From Sisyra terminalis (taxonomy: Eukaryota > Arthropoda > Insecta > Neuroptera > Sisyridae), in contig OY292276.1 of assembly GCA_958496175.1 (NCBI GenBank), forward strand, positions 10,496,001 through 10,560,000: a stretch of 64,000 nucleotides of DNA, read 5' to 3'. Under the pieces are notes generated by a model. That model was given only the letters and a program-made list of their open reading frames with translations, was not told where the DNA came from and searched no databases. Below, piece after piece: positions 23,901 to 36,409 of this stretch; position 1 is the stretch's first letter, and every line of letters starts with the position of its first letter. The position numbers were made by a program, and so were the translations under genes.

Positions 23901-26540
23901 AAAGTAATGTGGTTTTTTTAATATAAATTTAAAACACAAAATTATCACAGTTTTGATATCTACTGTTCAAACTTTTAATGCCAAATTACTAAAAATAAAT
24001 GATTCCTGGGGAAAATATCTAAAAGTTATTTTGAACATATTTTAGATCTTAATTTTTTTACTACCTAGTAAATGTTGTATCGATTGAAACAAATAGAAAT
24101 TCGATGGAACAACTTTTGGCAATTTTGGTGGATATCGTAATATCCACTCTCTCCTTTATTTATTAATTTTTTCCAGGAATTTTCTTCTGCAGAGGAGTCT
24201 TGCACTACCATGTTGCAGACAACTTTACGTTACTACCCTATAAAACACGAAGACAATACAATGCCAAATTTATATTCCTTCGGATTTTTGGTTTTACCAT
24301 TAGAATAAATTCTAAAATAAAAAATCAATTTTAAATAAAATACTTATCAATAGAAATTTAAGTTAAAATGGTCAATAAAAAAAATAATAAAATTGTATAG
24401 AACTTGCATCTATTTTTGCTATAGCAAATATTTTTCTTAAATTATAGCACTTCTACTGGGACTAGTGCCTACTAGTACTAGATCTCTGAAAATGATAATT
24501 TCAACGTTGAATTAAAAAAAAAACTTTCTTTTACAATCCACTGTATTCTTCGCTGCACCTGTTGATGTGAGACTCTATTGAGTCTCCTGATTAAATAAAA
24601 AACACGCGTGTATATGAATGCAAGGTTGTGTACAAATTCCAAAACGATTGGCAAAGAACTTGAGGAGAGTAGAAACTTTGAACCTACAATCATTAGTTTT
24701 TTATATATATTTATTAGATTGTGTATGCATTGAATGCACTTATTGCAACCCTTTGTACATAGTGCAATTTATTTGAAAATAAAAAAAATTATAGCATTAA
24801 AATATAAATATTCAGCATGTACAATTGAATATTAAAACAGTTTGACCTATACATATTTTGCAAACTTTACAATGCAAATTGCAAATTTTTTTTGTTAAGA
24901 AAACCAAAAATCTTAAATTTGAAATTTGCACTTCATTATTAATTAAGTAATCAAGAATTTGTAGGTGTTTATCGTGAAAGAAAACAAATTGGATTATTGC
25001 GATTTTAGTTCCACTTTTGAATATCCTAAATTTATAAATTGCCGGCAAATATAAATGTGTATTCTCTTTGGGATGGTTTTTTTTTTTCTTTTTAATTGTA
25101 GTCACGTATTTAATATTAATTTGTACATTATGCCAGAACAAGTTCATCAACCTGAGAACCAACCTTGATGTGCTCGTGAACGCATTTGTACACAAATTCA
25201 AAAGCGAATTTTACGCCACATAATTTAAGTGTAAATTCATAAATAATACCAAAAGAGAAAAAGACGATAAATTATGCGAATTGTCTTACGTCTTACGGTT
25301 TAGCTTCATGTTTATATTTATCGTAGTTTTCCACAATAAATTATAATCCATGCGCTCCAATCCGATGATCTAATCGTACATTGTACACAATGTGCCGTAT
25401 ATGTGTGGGCCGTATGTGTAAAATGAGCGCCCCCCAGAAAAATCGTTAACTGTTTGAGAGCTGCTGTATTACTGACCGCATTTATGATTGGGCACGGTCG
25501 TTAAACACCAGTAGCTTGGATTGCACAGATCTCAGATCTCTATCAAAATCTTTAATTACAATGGGCCAGTATTCCGTAATCTACATATAATATAGAGAAG
25601 ATTTCGAATTTAATTGTTCACTCGAAGATTTTTTTCTCGTTTAATGACATAATGGACAGAGGATGAAATTGATTAAGCGTTTAATTTGAATTCTTCGGGA
25701 AAAAATTGATTTGTGTTTCGACGAGAAATGGAGCTTGAGCTTATGTGATTAGATTTGTGATTCGGTGCACGTTTCTCATGATATGTATGGGATAGAAAAT
25801 AATATTGTAAACAATGAATTAAACAGATCGAACCTATCTGATATCGGTTTATAAAATTCGATGAGAACGAGCAAATCGTGCACTCGATGCCCAATGAACT
25901 GATATGGTAGGATATGTTTTCCATGTATAGTTGGGACTTGTATTGAACTTGAGCGCGAGATTCAAAAAAAAAACACTCTGAACCAATGTCGGAACCGGCT
26001 ACTTGTTAGGAATCATTATGATGAACTTTATACGTACATATTGATAAAATGAATTTATGGTCAAGACGTATAGTCTCTTACGTAAACACATACCTACATA
26101 CCTCTGTCGATATGTTTCCAATGCGATTTTTCCCTTCTTTATTTACTATATGCTGACTATTGAATATGGTGATTATGGGCATGGAAATAACTTTTATGAT
26201 GATTTGATCGCAACTCCAAACATACTATATATTGCTTTTCAATACAAATGTTATAGGTTTTGCGAAAATGTGATTTATTTCATATACGCTAACCCACCGA
26301 TTAATATACCGCAAAGTCACTCGTAAATTACTTTTACGATTTTCAAATCATTAAGAGATTCTTAGCGCTTTCTATAGCTCTTGCCTTAAAATATTAACCA
26401 ACTATTTTTGGTTTCTCCCCATCATTGATAAAAGCACGTTTTTTTTCATTTTCTTAAAAGATTATGGGATCAGTAAGAGGAAAATTTCCTGGATTATGAG
26501 AACGAAAGGATTGATTGATTTCATGTTGGTGTTTTAAAAA
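20930..26540. other. Long AT-rich stretch without supported genes
   Basis: The longest frames are at 24812-25201 (minus, 129 codons, low complexity, lysine runs) and 26057-26326 (plus, 89 codons); neither is recognised. The segment 25280-25560 is less AT-rich and non-repetitive and might be conserved non-coding DNA. Confidence 0.4.
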
Positions 26541-26547
26541 AAAAATA

Positions 26548-26748
26548 GGCCCATGTGTACTTTGGCACACCCACAATCTGGCAATGTTGCATTTTCGACT
26601 TTGTTTTTAATTTAACTCGCGATTAAATCGGTCCATCATGAAAATTTAGCCACAACAGAGAAAATTATACCATATTAGAATTGAATTAAAAACAAAGTCG
26701 AAAATGCAACGCTGCCAGATTGTGGGTGTGCTAAAGTACACTTGAGCC
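26548..26748. mobile_element. 201-bp foldback MITE
   Basis: Terminal inverted repeats of about 65 bp: the left arm runs GGCCCATGTGTACTTTGGCA, CACCCACAATCTGGCAATG, TTGCATTTTCGACTTTG. The right arm (about 26680-26748) is its reverse complement with few differences. The spacer is about 65 bp. A third arm sits at 26985-27052. No coding capacity; superfamily unknown. Confidence 0.8.
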
Positions 26749-26984
26749 AAAAAATGTTTTAAGTCACTAATATTTTCGTATTACCAAAGGAACAAATCAC
26801 TAAATTTTTGTACCGTTGCATCTTTTTCTTTCCTAAGAAAAAGAAGTAATGAAAAACTCCTTTAAAATAAGAAACAATGCAAGAGGTAAAGAACAAGGGT
26901 ATAAGCTTGGATCAGGAACGTCGAAATTTTCAGAACTGAAAAGAACTATTTCGAATGGTTTCGATATTATTCTCATACGGGAAT

Positions 26985-27052
26985 TAAATTAAAAACTAAG
27001 TCGAAAATGCAGCGTTGCCAGATTGTGGGTGTGCTAAAATGGATTTGAACCA
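26985..27052. repeat. Solo arm of the 26.5-kb foldback MITE
   Basis: AAGTCGAAAATGCAGCGTTG followed by CCAGATTGTGGGTGTGCTAA repeats the right arm of the element at 26548-26748. It lies inside another, weaker inverted repeat whose arms are about 26882-26985 and 27310-27415 (shared GGTATAAGCTTGGAT and TTTCGAATGGTTTCG). Confidence 0.7.
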
Positions 27053-27472
27053 AATTTTCTAAATAAATTTTACTTTTATATAGGAAAAACACTTGTGAAA
27101 AACTGTAATGTATTATTATTAATGAAAGGAAACTCCAAAACTTTTGCGAAATGAAAAATATACTTAGATAATATTTACTATCGCATTATTGAAGTGTTTA
27201 ATTTTTGTGTTCAGTTATATATATTTGATAATACATATTTGAAAATAACCGTCGCTTTTTCATTTCTGGCATATGTCAAAATTTACGTAGAAATTGCATT
27301 CGAGTGAACAATACGTACAGGAATAATTACGAAACCATTCGAAACAATCCAACCAATCCAAGCTTATACCAGAACAAGTACGAAAAATGTAATAAAGAAC
27401 TGCATAACTTCCTTAATAGAAAGAAGTCAGTTAAAATTATATAACATAATAACATATAACATTATAAAGGGC

Positions 27473-27623
27473 AAGGTTTATAAAATACACAGGTGGCCTC
27501 ATGCGCTACGTGACGCATCCAGAAGAAATTCGTACATCTCTTCAGATTGATTCAAATTTCAAAATTTTTCTTATGACGTCATTTTTTTTCTAATGGGGCA
27601 GCCTGTGTAATTTATAAACCTTG
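27473..27623. mobile_element. 151-bp MITE, copy 2 of the 12.75-kb family
   Basis: Starts CAAGGTTTATAAAATACACA and ends TGTGTAATTTATAAACCTTG; the interior includes CATGCGCTACGTGACGCATC and ATGACGTCAT as in copy 1. The flanks TATAAAGGG and ACGAAAGGG share 6 of 9 bases, so the 9-bp duplication has decayed. It lies directly upstream of a LINE RNase H remnant. Confidence 0.8.
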
Positions 27624-27639
27624 ACGAAAGGGCTAGTGT

Positions 27640-27903
27640 CCTAATCTGGCGAAGATTCCGAACCCCATTCATAGATCTACAACTTGGAGGTACTTGTTGT
27701 TCCAAAATCGGCAGAGGATAATACTATCAAGGAGTGGGTTTATAAAATTCTTTGTACAATATGGGGGAACACTATCGAATAAAAGAATTACAGTAAAACC
27801 ATCCCTGAACCAAACTACTGAAATACTTGAAATACTTGGTTTAACAAAAAAGCAAGTAAGAATGGTAACAGGTCTAATAACCAGCCACTGCAGTGGTTTA
27901 TGA
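27640..27903 (+). pseudogene. LINE ORF2 C-terminal (RNase H end) fossil
   Basis: One plus-strand frame gives IKEWVYKILCTIWGNT (the W..W region seen after RNase H in Jockey/I/R1-type elements). After a frameshift, another gives TKKQVRMVTGLITSHCSGL, matching the common LSRKQ..L.GLLTGHC..L block near the C terminus. An upstream TPFIDLQLG may correspond to the usual TPFIGPEP. The reading frame is broken at least once and ends in a stop at 27901-27903. The exact LINE clade cannot be fixed. Confidence 0.7.
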
Positions 27904-28340
27904 AATATTTATAAATTGTTTAGTTGCACTTTGCTAAAAAAAATACCAATTTTTCTATATGCCTATACCTTATTTTTGTCGGAAAAAATGAGCTTTTTTT
28001 ATTTTGATTTACAAGCTTTTAGTTACAATTTTACATGAAATGATAGAAAAGTACTTTTTTTATTTTGGAAACCAAATTACTCTTTAGTTTTTTGTTCCTC
28101 ATCCCTAAAACCATAAACATTTTTCCCATTATTCTATGTTGTTTTAAAGCTTAAAATTTTTCCAATTTTTAAATGATCAAAACACTATATTAAACACTAT
28201 ATTTAACTATAGGAATCAATAAATTACGAAACCTTAAAAATTTGACTACCAAAAATTCTTGTAGCTTGAAACTTCAGAAAGTAAGAGATCTACTAAAACA
28301 TGATCCAAATCTGGAAGGAAATTTTTTGAACACTCTAGGA
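27898..28340 (+). repeat. Long inverted repeat, left arm
   Basis: About 440 bp, inverted and repeated at 30570-31012. Matching landmarks are TTATGAAATA..TAAATTGTTTAGTTGCAC, TTGTCGGAAAAAATG, TACAAGCTTTTAGTTACAAT, GGAAACCAAATTA, TGTTGTTTTAAAGCTTAAAA and AAATCTGGAAGGAAATTTTT. The arms are old, with many substitutions and indels. Confidence 0.75.
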
Positions 28341-30569
28341 AAGAATACATTTTTTATTGCTTTGAAAATGTGATTTTTTTTTCGGAAAACATATCGATTA
28401 TTCAAATAATCATAAAAAAGGAAAAATTTGTCTTGTGTCTAAATTAATACCCTAGATTTTTGTCTGTATTTATTTAGGTACCGTGACTAAATTTTTATCG
28501 TATTCCCAAAAAAGCTTAGCTAACAATTTCAAACAATAGATAATCCAGCTTTAATCTGCAAATATGCAACTTTGAATGTAAAAGCTTTGTGCAGTCATTT
28601 GATATAATTACCTCTAAATTAACAGCAATGCACATATGTTGCCTAACTCAATTCCCGAAACTACAAACTGTGTTTTATTAAGTGAACTTGTAAATTACAA
28701 TCAATTGTGTAAACATTCATTTACAGTTAGTAAAACAAATACAATTTTCCATTTCACTTGTAAAGTTAATTGGAAACCAAGATATTCGTTAACTTTCTAC
28801 TTCACTTGCATACTTTTTTTCAACTATTCCACAAAAAAAAAATTAATTCAAACCTTCACAATTTCATGTCCATAGATAGTCTGGCAATATTTGTTGTTTT
28901 TTGCATTTTTGGTGAATCATGTTTTTTATGGCGAAAAAATAAACTGTTGCTTTTTTGGTCATTTTTGAATTTAGAAATTTAAAATTGAGAAATTATCGCC
29001 ATGTTAAGAATTTCCAAACATAAATTGTGATGTTACACGACAAAAAAAAAAAACACCGAAGAAAAAGAATTGATAAGGGTTTATAATGTATGTATGTAAA
29101 TGCAAATTAGGTCTTGTAAAAAATAAACATAAAAACCATGTATCACGGCAATGACGAACGATTTCGCCCATTCAGGCTTTTAATAATTTACATTTGTGAC
29201 TAATTGAACGCATTTAAAATTCAAATTGGACAATGTTAAAAATTAGCCCGAAACCGATTAAGAAAAACCACTTAAGCCCAAAGTTATATCAGATTTTTTC
29301 TGAAAAGTTTAACGTAATTATGAGAAACACGTTTATCATTGCGACATTAAAAACTAGCTATATACCTTATTCATATTTACGACAAATATTAAAATAAAAA
29401 GTAATTATAAAACGTCCACTAATTGGCGTTTATTAATTATTTTCGATGCATCCACACTCGAAGCTGTTTCATTAAAAATTATGAAATCTCCACCAGAAAT
29501 ATATAAAGACAAAATATTTAATATCTCATTAAGGAAATCAAAGAAAATTCTATGGAAATCTTTCTGATATGTTTATCTTATTAATTGCCACAATTAAAAA
29601 AGAAATTTTATTTTCAATAACTATTTGGTGAACATTTCTCTATGAATAATTTCATTTAGTTTTGTACATCCAAAAAAAAAAATTGAAGAGAAAGTTTGTA
29701 AGATTTGTTAGATTAAATGTTTTATGAAATATTAATTTTATTTTTTTCTATATTTAAATATCGATTTCTTTCCTAAAAAGTACAGCGATAAATAATTTCA
29801 ATTCCGAAAATGAGTGAAGCATGAAATTCAATCAGACATTAACTATTGTTTCTTTTTTTGGAATATCAAAGACTTTCTTTGATGAAACGTGATATTAATT
29901 TTTAATTTTCTTTGTATTTCCACAAAAAATTGATTTGTTTAAGCCTCGTTTTCAATTATTTACAAACGTTAACCAATCAAAGAAATTTTTCATCATTGCA
30001 TCCTATTTGTATTATAATCAAGAAAACAATATTTTTGGTGATAAAATGCAATTGAATTATAGCTTATCATTTGGCGATAGTTTCTATTTGATCTTTATAG
30101 TTCGGTTATAAGTTTAATATCATATTACCATAAAAATTTAACTTTTTAATTACAATCGAATCAATTGTATTCTTAGGTATACTTAGGTAACTAAGTACCT
30201 AAGTTATAGAAACAAGGAAGACATTGGTTGTTCATAAAATTTTCCTTTTTTCATTCCTCAACATACTTTTCTTGCCATTTGAGTCTTCATAAATTTACTG
30301 GGCTAGTAGAGGAAGGATTTAAGTACCCTAAAAAAATGTTTTTTTTTCTTAAAATTAGAAATTTTACGGTAAAAAAAATCTTTTAAGGAACTTAACTTTC
30401 GTTTTAATATTTTTGTAGAATTAAGTAATATATTAAACATATGTAAGTTGGGCTTTTCCGATTTTTCACACTTTTGCATTATCAATTTTCTTGGGATTTA
30501 TGCCTCGTATAAATTTACTTTTCAAAGAAATTTCATATTTTTGAAGCAAATAACAAATGTATACTTTCA
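28341..30569. other. Spacer between the long inverted repeat arms
   Basis: About 2.2 kb of AT-rich DNA with no transposase or other protein I recognise; frames at 28636-28982 and 30303-30485 look like chance frames. It may be the gutted interior of an element with 440-bp terminal inverted repeats, or host DNA between two opposed copies. Confidence 0.4.
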
Positions 30570-31012
30570 TAGAATGTCCACTAAATTTCCTTCGAGATTT
30601 GGTACATGATTTATTAGAGCCTTTATTATTCTTAAATTAGAAGTTACAAAAGCTTTTGGTAGTCAAATTTTATATGTTTCATAACTTATTGATTCTCTTA
30701 ATTTGTGTATTGTTTTAATCCTTCAAAAATCGGACAATTTTTAAGCTTTAAAACAACATAGAATTCTTGAAAATATGTTTACGATTTTAGGGATGTTGAG
30801 CAAAAAACTAAAGGATAATTTAGTTTCCAAAATAAAAAAAAAAAAAACTTTTCTGTCATTTCAAATGTAATTGTAACTAAAAGCTTGCAAGTGGAAATAG
30901 TAAAGCACATTTTTTCCCGACAAAAATGAGATTTAGGCAAATCGTAAAATAGCTATTTCTTTTGGTCAAGTGCAACTAAACAATTCACACATATTTCATA
31001 ACTTTTGTGACT
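30570..31012 (-). repeat. Long inverted repeat, right arm
   Basis: Inverted copy of 27898-28340, beginning AGAATGTCCACTAAATTTCC and ending near GTGCAACTAAACAATTCACA..TATTTCATAAC. A LINE fossil begins within 65 bp of its outer end, as it also does at the other arm. Confidence 0.75.
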
Positions 31013-31074
31013 AACTATAAATTTTAAAGTTGCATATTTGATAAATGTATGGCTAGTTTGACCTTAAGGTCAAA

Positions 31075-31330
31075 ACTTAGTTGCTGAAAATTCGGAAAAA
31101 CTACAGAAAGTTCTGAATTAATTAGTCGGCGTCATTTATGATTACGTGGAAGACCAAACTCATGAGAGGTGCAAAATTTGGACGTTAAACCTACAACATA
31201 TTTGTTGGCGGAACCAAAATCGAGCAAATCCAGAAATGCAAATATCTTGAAACAACAATGAATAATACAAATGCGTACTTAGAAGAAAAAAAATGTCAGA
31301 ATAGATAAGACCAGGTATTCATTCAACAAC
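31075..31330 (+). pseudogene. LINE reverse-transcriptase C-terminal fossil
   Basis: One frame reads LVAENSEKLQKVLN, a stop, then LVGVIYDYVEDQTHE. The next (from about 31189) reads VGGTKIEQIQKCKYLETT; after a further shift comes RIDKTRYSFNNNKKI. This is the order of a non-LTR RT between the FADD box and the thumb: AE...LQ.LLD, then I.V.G..IE.V..FKYLG, then RI.KAR.AF. It has at least one stop and two frameshifts. The clade (RTE or related) is not certain. Confidence 0.75.
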
Positions 31331-32185
31331 AACAAAAAAATCCCAAAAGAAAATATTGGGAAAGTTTGAGCTCTTAATATTAATTTAAGTTAAGAGGTCT
31401 ACCATCTTTAATTTCGATTTTTTATTTGTGCTTATATTTTTGCTTCAATGCTGTCAAGCTATCAAGGTGAAAAAATTCATTTACATATATATTTACAGAA
31501 AATTAAATTCCCTACAAAAAACAACTCTATGAAAATTTTACCAGACACGTTTTCGAATAATCAAGCTTTAAACATTGATATAATTTTTAGAATTATCTTC
31601 TTTATTTTGGAATTTTGTAACTAACGAACAAATAAATATATAGATATGAACTATATAAATTCTTGAAGAAAATTTAATGCTCTACAAAATAGGTCTCTTA
31701 ACGTTTTTACATAAAATCACTTTTTCAAAAGTTATTCTTAATTAAAGTTGAAGGAGAAATTAAATTATTGTTTTTTTCGTTGTTAAACCAATTTTGAAAG
31801 AGTGATTTTATGTAAAAACGTTAAGAGACCTTTTTTGTAGAGCATTAAATTCCCTTCAAGAATCTATATTGTTCATTTCTATAAATTTATTTGTTCGTTA
31901 GTTACAAAATTCCAAAATAAAGAAGATAAATCTTAAAATTATATCAATGTTTAAAGCTTGATTATTCGGAAACGCCGCGCCTGACAAAAATTTTTAAAGA
32001 GACGTTGTTTGTAGGGAATTTAATTTTCTTTAAATATATGTGCAGATGAATTTTTTTAACCTTGATAGTTTGACAGCATTGACGCAAAAATGAAAGCTCA
32101 AATAAAAAAAATTAATGATGATAGACCTCTTAATATTAATATTAAGGGCTCAAACCTTCCCGATATTTTTTTTTTTTGTCACCTT
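31330..32185. mobile_element. Giant foldback element 1
   Basis: Two inverted arms of about 400 bp meet around 31745-31790. Left-arm landmarks GAGCTCTTAATATTAATTTA, AATGCTGTCAAGCTATCAAG, ATAATCAAGCTTTAAACATT, TTTGTAACTAACGAACAAAT and GGTCTCTTAACGTTTTTAC reappear reverse-complemented on the right in the opposite order. The left end is ragged, next to a LINE fossil. It shares the module GCTCTACAAAA.AGGTCTCTTA with the element at 33.5 kb and the GAGCCCTTAATATTAAT end region with 49.4 kb. Confidence 0.8.
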
Positions 32186-32189
32186 GAAC

Positions 32190-33514
32190 AATATTTTCGA
32201 TATACTTTTCAAAAAAAAAAAAAAAATAGTCGATTTTTTTGACCCAGTCTATTGAATACTCTATATATTTTTCTTTAAAATGTCTTAGTGAAAATTCGGT
32301 TTACAAAAGAATTTTATTTATAACTTTTCTTTGATTTTAAACGTTGAAATTCAATTATCATCTTAAAGGTTTGAATGATAATATCATTGATAAATTACTA
32401 TTAATGAAGAGGTAAAATTCAAAAAAAAATTTTTGTGTATTCCTCAACAATTACGAAGATATGACTTGGTCACTTTTAAATTTAAGAAGAGAAGTATAAA
32501 GAAAAATGTGTAAAATTTGCCATTGCAATGTTTATAATTGGTATTGATTAAAATTTTAACGTTTTATGCTTCGATTTTCCACATGCAAAGTGGAAGACTA
32601 TCGCTGATCAATTTTTGTTGTTCGGGAACATATTTTCACACGCCGACACCACAATAAAGGCTCATTTAAGTATGTGAACATAAAATAGAAGAGCATTTAA
32701 GTATAAGTAGCTGATAGTGGGTTGTATAACAATGAAAGTATATCGCGTGCTTGCAAAGTTTTCATTTCTTCATGATCTTCGTTTAAACATGATGACCATT
32801 TCGAGTCGACTTTCCAGTCGAAAATACTTAGGTCAACGAACAACGCCAGTCCATACGCTTGTCATGCTTGAAATAAAGAGTAACCACAATTTAAAAAAAA
32901 AAAAACACCATATATATGAGGCCACAGCCGTCAAGAGAAGAAATCTTGATTTACTATTGTTTAATTTATTTTAAGATGTTTTTATTTATAAAAAGTAATT
33001 GATTCAATCATTAAAACATGTGCATGTGTGGGTCTATCAAATGAACTTTGTTAATCGATTGTTCATGGTGAAAATGATTAGTCAACATATAACGCTAATT
33101 ATCACATTTCATGCATGCAAATGAGAAATGTTCGATTGTAAATCCAAATCCTTAATATTGACCTACAAAATCGTAAAAATTTAGAAAGGTCAAACAAATA
33201 GATTCTATCAATTTAATTTATATCAATCATATACAATTTATTTGAGATTTGATTTTTATATTCATGTCTGCTCCGGTTTTGTTGTTATTTCTCTTCATTG
33301 GATCCAATGATATATTGTGGAGGAGTTACGAAGAAATAAAAAGAAAACTAGTTTGATTAAATCTATTATTGTACGATGCGGTACATTCATGAAGAAAATC
33401 AATGAAAACATTGAGAGATCATTATTGGAAATTCAGACTTTTCTATTGCTCCAATTTTTTCTATAGGTACAGAAATTTGGGATTTCTTCAATTGGTAATT
33501 GGACACATTGGAAG
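32190..33514. other. Spacer between two foldback elements
   Basis: No gene recognised. The patch at about 33000-33140 is less AT-biased and contains ATGCAAAT and CAATCATTA; it could be regulatory, but nothing proves it. Confidence 0.35.
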
Positions 33515-33522
33515 ACGTACAC

Positions 33523-34543
33523 TAGGGTGTTCGTTATTTCCCAAATTGATTTTTTACAGCGATCACCCCCTGAATTTTTAGTTTAAGATAAAAAAAAATT
33601 ATCCAATACAATTAAGCTCTAAATTTCTTGGTGAAACCGTGCCGGAATTATGTTACTTTTACCATTCAAGTAACATGGGATTATTTGACTTTATACCTTT
33701 AATTTTTTTCCTCAGAAACAAATGAATGAAAAGATTTAAGATCAAATTATTCTGACGTAAAATTTAACGCTCTACAAAAAAGGTCTCTTATAAATATTCG
33801 ATTAAATCACTTCAATAAAAGTTATTCAACATTTAATTTGTTGACTACAAGTTCTAACAAATTTCTCATAGATGGCGTCAGGTGAAATTGTAAAAATTCG
33901 AATTTTAATTGAACTTTTGTCGAAAGTCTCATTAATTAGTATGAAATTCACTTCGTAGGTACAAAATATTGATTTAAGTACGAAAATTTATCCTGGATAA
34001 ATTGAATTTCACGACTATAGCGAATTCGGATCTTATGTCACCGGTTTTAATTGTCAAAAAATGTTTTTTTTGTTTAATTTTCAATTCAAGCCTTAAAATT
34101 TACACAAATAATGACTAGCGCTCTAATGATAATAATTTTTATCTTTTTTTTCAATGATTTTATAGTTAAAAAAAGTAAAAATGAGCAAAAAGTTGAAAAT
34201 ATTGCAAGATTTATATTAGGCACAATTTAAATGTTGAATAACTTTTAATGGAGTGATTTAATCGAAAATTCATAAGAGACCTTTTTTGTAGATCGTTAAA
34301 TTTTACGTCAGAATAATTTAATCATAAATCTTTTCATTCATTTGTTTCTGAGAAAAAAAAATTAAAAGTATAAAGTCAAATAATACCATGTTAGTTAAAT
34401 GGTAAAAGTAACATAATTCCGGCACGGTTTAATCAAGAAATTAAGAGCTTAATTGTATTGGATAATTTTTTTTATATCTTAAACTAAAAATTCAGGGGGC
34501 GATCGCTGTAAAAAAATCAATTTGGGAAATAACGGACACCCTA
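33523..34543. mobile_element. Giant foldback element 2, with perfect 8-bp target duplication
   Basis: Begins TAGGGTGTTCGTTATTTCCC and ends GGGAAATAACGGACACCCTA, so the ends are inverted repeats that extend inward through both arms: TCACCCCCTGAATTTTTAGT, CCGTGCCGGAATTATGTTAC, AACAAATGAATGAAAAGATT, AGGTCTCTTATAAATATTCG. The element is 1021 bp and flanked by ACGTACAC at 33515-33522 and 34544-34551. An 8-bp duplication with TAGGG ends fits a non-autonomous hAT-like element. The unpaired centre (about 33850-34230) has no gene. Confidence 0.9.
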
Positions 34544-34559
34544 ACGTACACATATAGAA

Positions 34560-35480
34560 CCAAATAGATAAAAAATCGAAAAAAAAATATTTTTGAAAAA
34601 CTCCTTAATTTTTAAAAACATTAAAACTTTAAGTATTTTAAAAGTTCATTTTAAGCATAAAATCGCCAAGCATTCAAGCAAAAACCTTTGGATATATTTT
34701 TGATATTGGATATGAACCTTTTAATAATAATAAATACCTAATGCAATCAATTTATATTAAAACAATACTGCGATTGTTTGTAAAAGTAATTAAATACGTG
34801 TAAAATATTTTCAAAGAAGTAATAAATATATAATTTAATTAGTTATTAATTGTTATTGTTACTTATACAAATTGTTTAACAATACACCGCATTGTTTCAA
34901 TGTGGCTCAAATATTTTCAACAAAGCCACTAACGCTATAGATTAAGTTTCATATTAACCAAATAATGTTATTCACTGAAGAGAATTTTACTATTTTACAA
35001 TGGCTATAAATTATTCCTACGCACTTTTTCCGATATGGGGTACCTACTATTCCGGGGTTTACTTCACCAAGTGTTAAATTACATAGTTTCAAACAATTTA
35101 ATATTGTGGTTCAACTGCCATTAGCAGCCAGTGTTCTAAAACTCTGACAGATTTTCCACCCGTAACGCTTTCAATCTGGCCTAAACGAAAGCCATTGTTA
35201 ATTACTTTCGGAGACTCCCTGCTGTGTATTATTCTACTATAAATTTTATTATAAAATTATAATTTAAAATTCGTTTTAATTAATGGCTACCAATTTTCAG
35301 TTACGCTCGTATTATCAAACGAACGTTACGAAAGTGAGTTGAAACCACATAAGTTTGAAATGGAAATAATTATTCTATGTTTGAATTGATAATCAAGTAA
35401 TTAAAATGCTTTGTTTGGAAAATGTTAAGTAAGAATTGGGGAGTGCGGGGATAGGGGATAAAATTAAGACGATTTTTGCA
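34560..35480. other. AT-rich DNA, nothing recognised
   Basis: No gene or shared repeat found. The stretch 35030-35230 is less AT-biased. Confidence 0.4.
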
Positions 35481-35487
35481 AGAACTT

Positions 35488-36150
35488 AAAGATATTTCTT
35501 CCAGTTTCGAACCGAATTACGATTGGTAGTTAATGAGAAACCAAAACTTAATTTCATTTTTTTAAACATCACAAAATTCTTTAAGAGAAGCAATGGTAGC
35601 AAAAAGCATTAAAATCTTTTATTTTTCAATAAAAATTGAACATTATTTTGTTCCATAAGTAATGAAAATCTTTTTATGTCTCAGTAAAATTTTTAGCGAC
35701 CAAACATTAGTTTGGAAATTTGTAATAAGTTCAAAAAAAGTTTTCAATCTCTTAGATGCGTAAATTTAGTTATTTCTTTTGAAATTTTTATCACTTTTTA
35801 TATTTAAAGATATTTTTTATCAGTTTCCTGAATTATGATTGGTAGTTAGTGAGAAACCAAAACTTATTTTTATTTTTTTAAACAATACGACCATCTTTAA
35901 AAAAATCAATGATAGCAAAAATCATTAAAATCATCAAATTTTTGATAAAAATGAAAATGAAAATCTAATTTTTTTTTTGTGTAATAAAACTAATGTCTTA
36001 TTTTATTCCATAAGTGATGAAAATCATTTTAGTGAGTAAAATTTTTATCGACCAAAAATTAATTTGTAAATTTGTAATAAGTTCAAGAAAAGTTTTCAAT
36101 CTTTAAGATTTGAAAATTTATTTATTTTTTTTGAAATTTGTATCACTTTT
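35488..36150 (+). repeat. Two-unit tandem duplication, about 325 bp per unit
   Basis: Unit 1 (about 35488-35806) and unit 2 (about 35807-36150) share GATTGGTAGTTA.TGAGAAAC, CAAAACTTA, CCATAAGT.ATGAAAATC, GTAAAATTTTTA.CGACCAAA, TTTGTAATAAGTTCAA and AAAGTTTTCAATCT. They are moderately diverged and non-coding. Confidence 0.8.
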
Positions 36151-36175
36151 AACATACGAGATGATACTTCTAGTC

Positions 36176-36398
36176 CATTGTTTCCTAACTTATGATCCGT
36201 GGAACCCTGGGGGTCCGCGACCCTATGTTTGAGGGTCCGCTGTCCTTTTGAAAAAGTTTGTTTTTTGTTTTTTAATTTAATGAAGGGATACTAAAATATA
36301 ATATTGTCCGAAAATTGTACCTTTTTTCATTCAGAGGTCCTTGGCATTATGCTTGATTTCCTTGGGGGTCCGCGGTTGAAAAAGGTTAGGAACCGCTG
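36176..36398. mobile_element. hAT MITE with perfect 8-bp target duplication
   Basis: A 223-bp element. Left end CATTGTTTCCTAACTTATG; right end AAAGGTTAGGAACCGCTG, the classic hAT-style end seen as CAGCGGTTCCTAACC in reverse complement. GGGGGTCCGCG occurs near both ends in inverted arrangement. It is flanked by TTCTAGTC at 36168-36175 and 36399-36406. No coding capacity. Confidence 0.9.
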
Positions 36399-36409
36399 TT
36401 CTAGTCAAT

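Noticed and set aside
24812..25201. 129-codon open frame on the minus strand, the longest in the window
   Set aside because: Low-complexity composition with a lysine run, no recognisable domain, no repeat or exon signals. Frames of this length are expected occasionally in 64 kb of AT-rich DNA.
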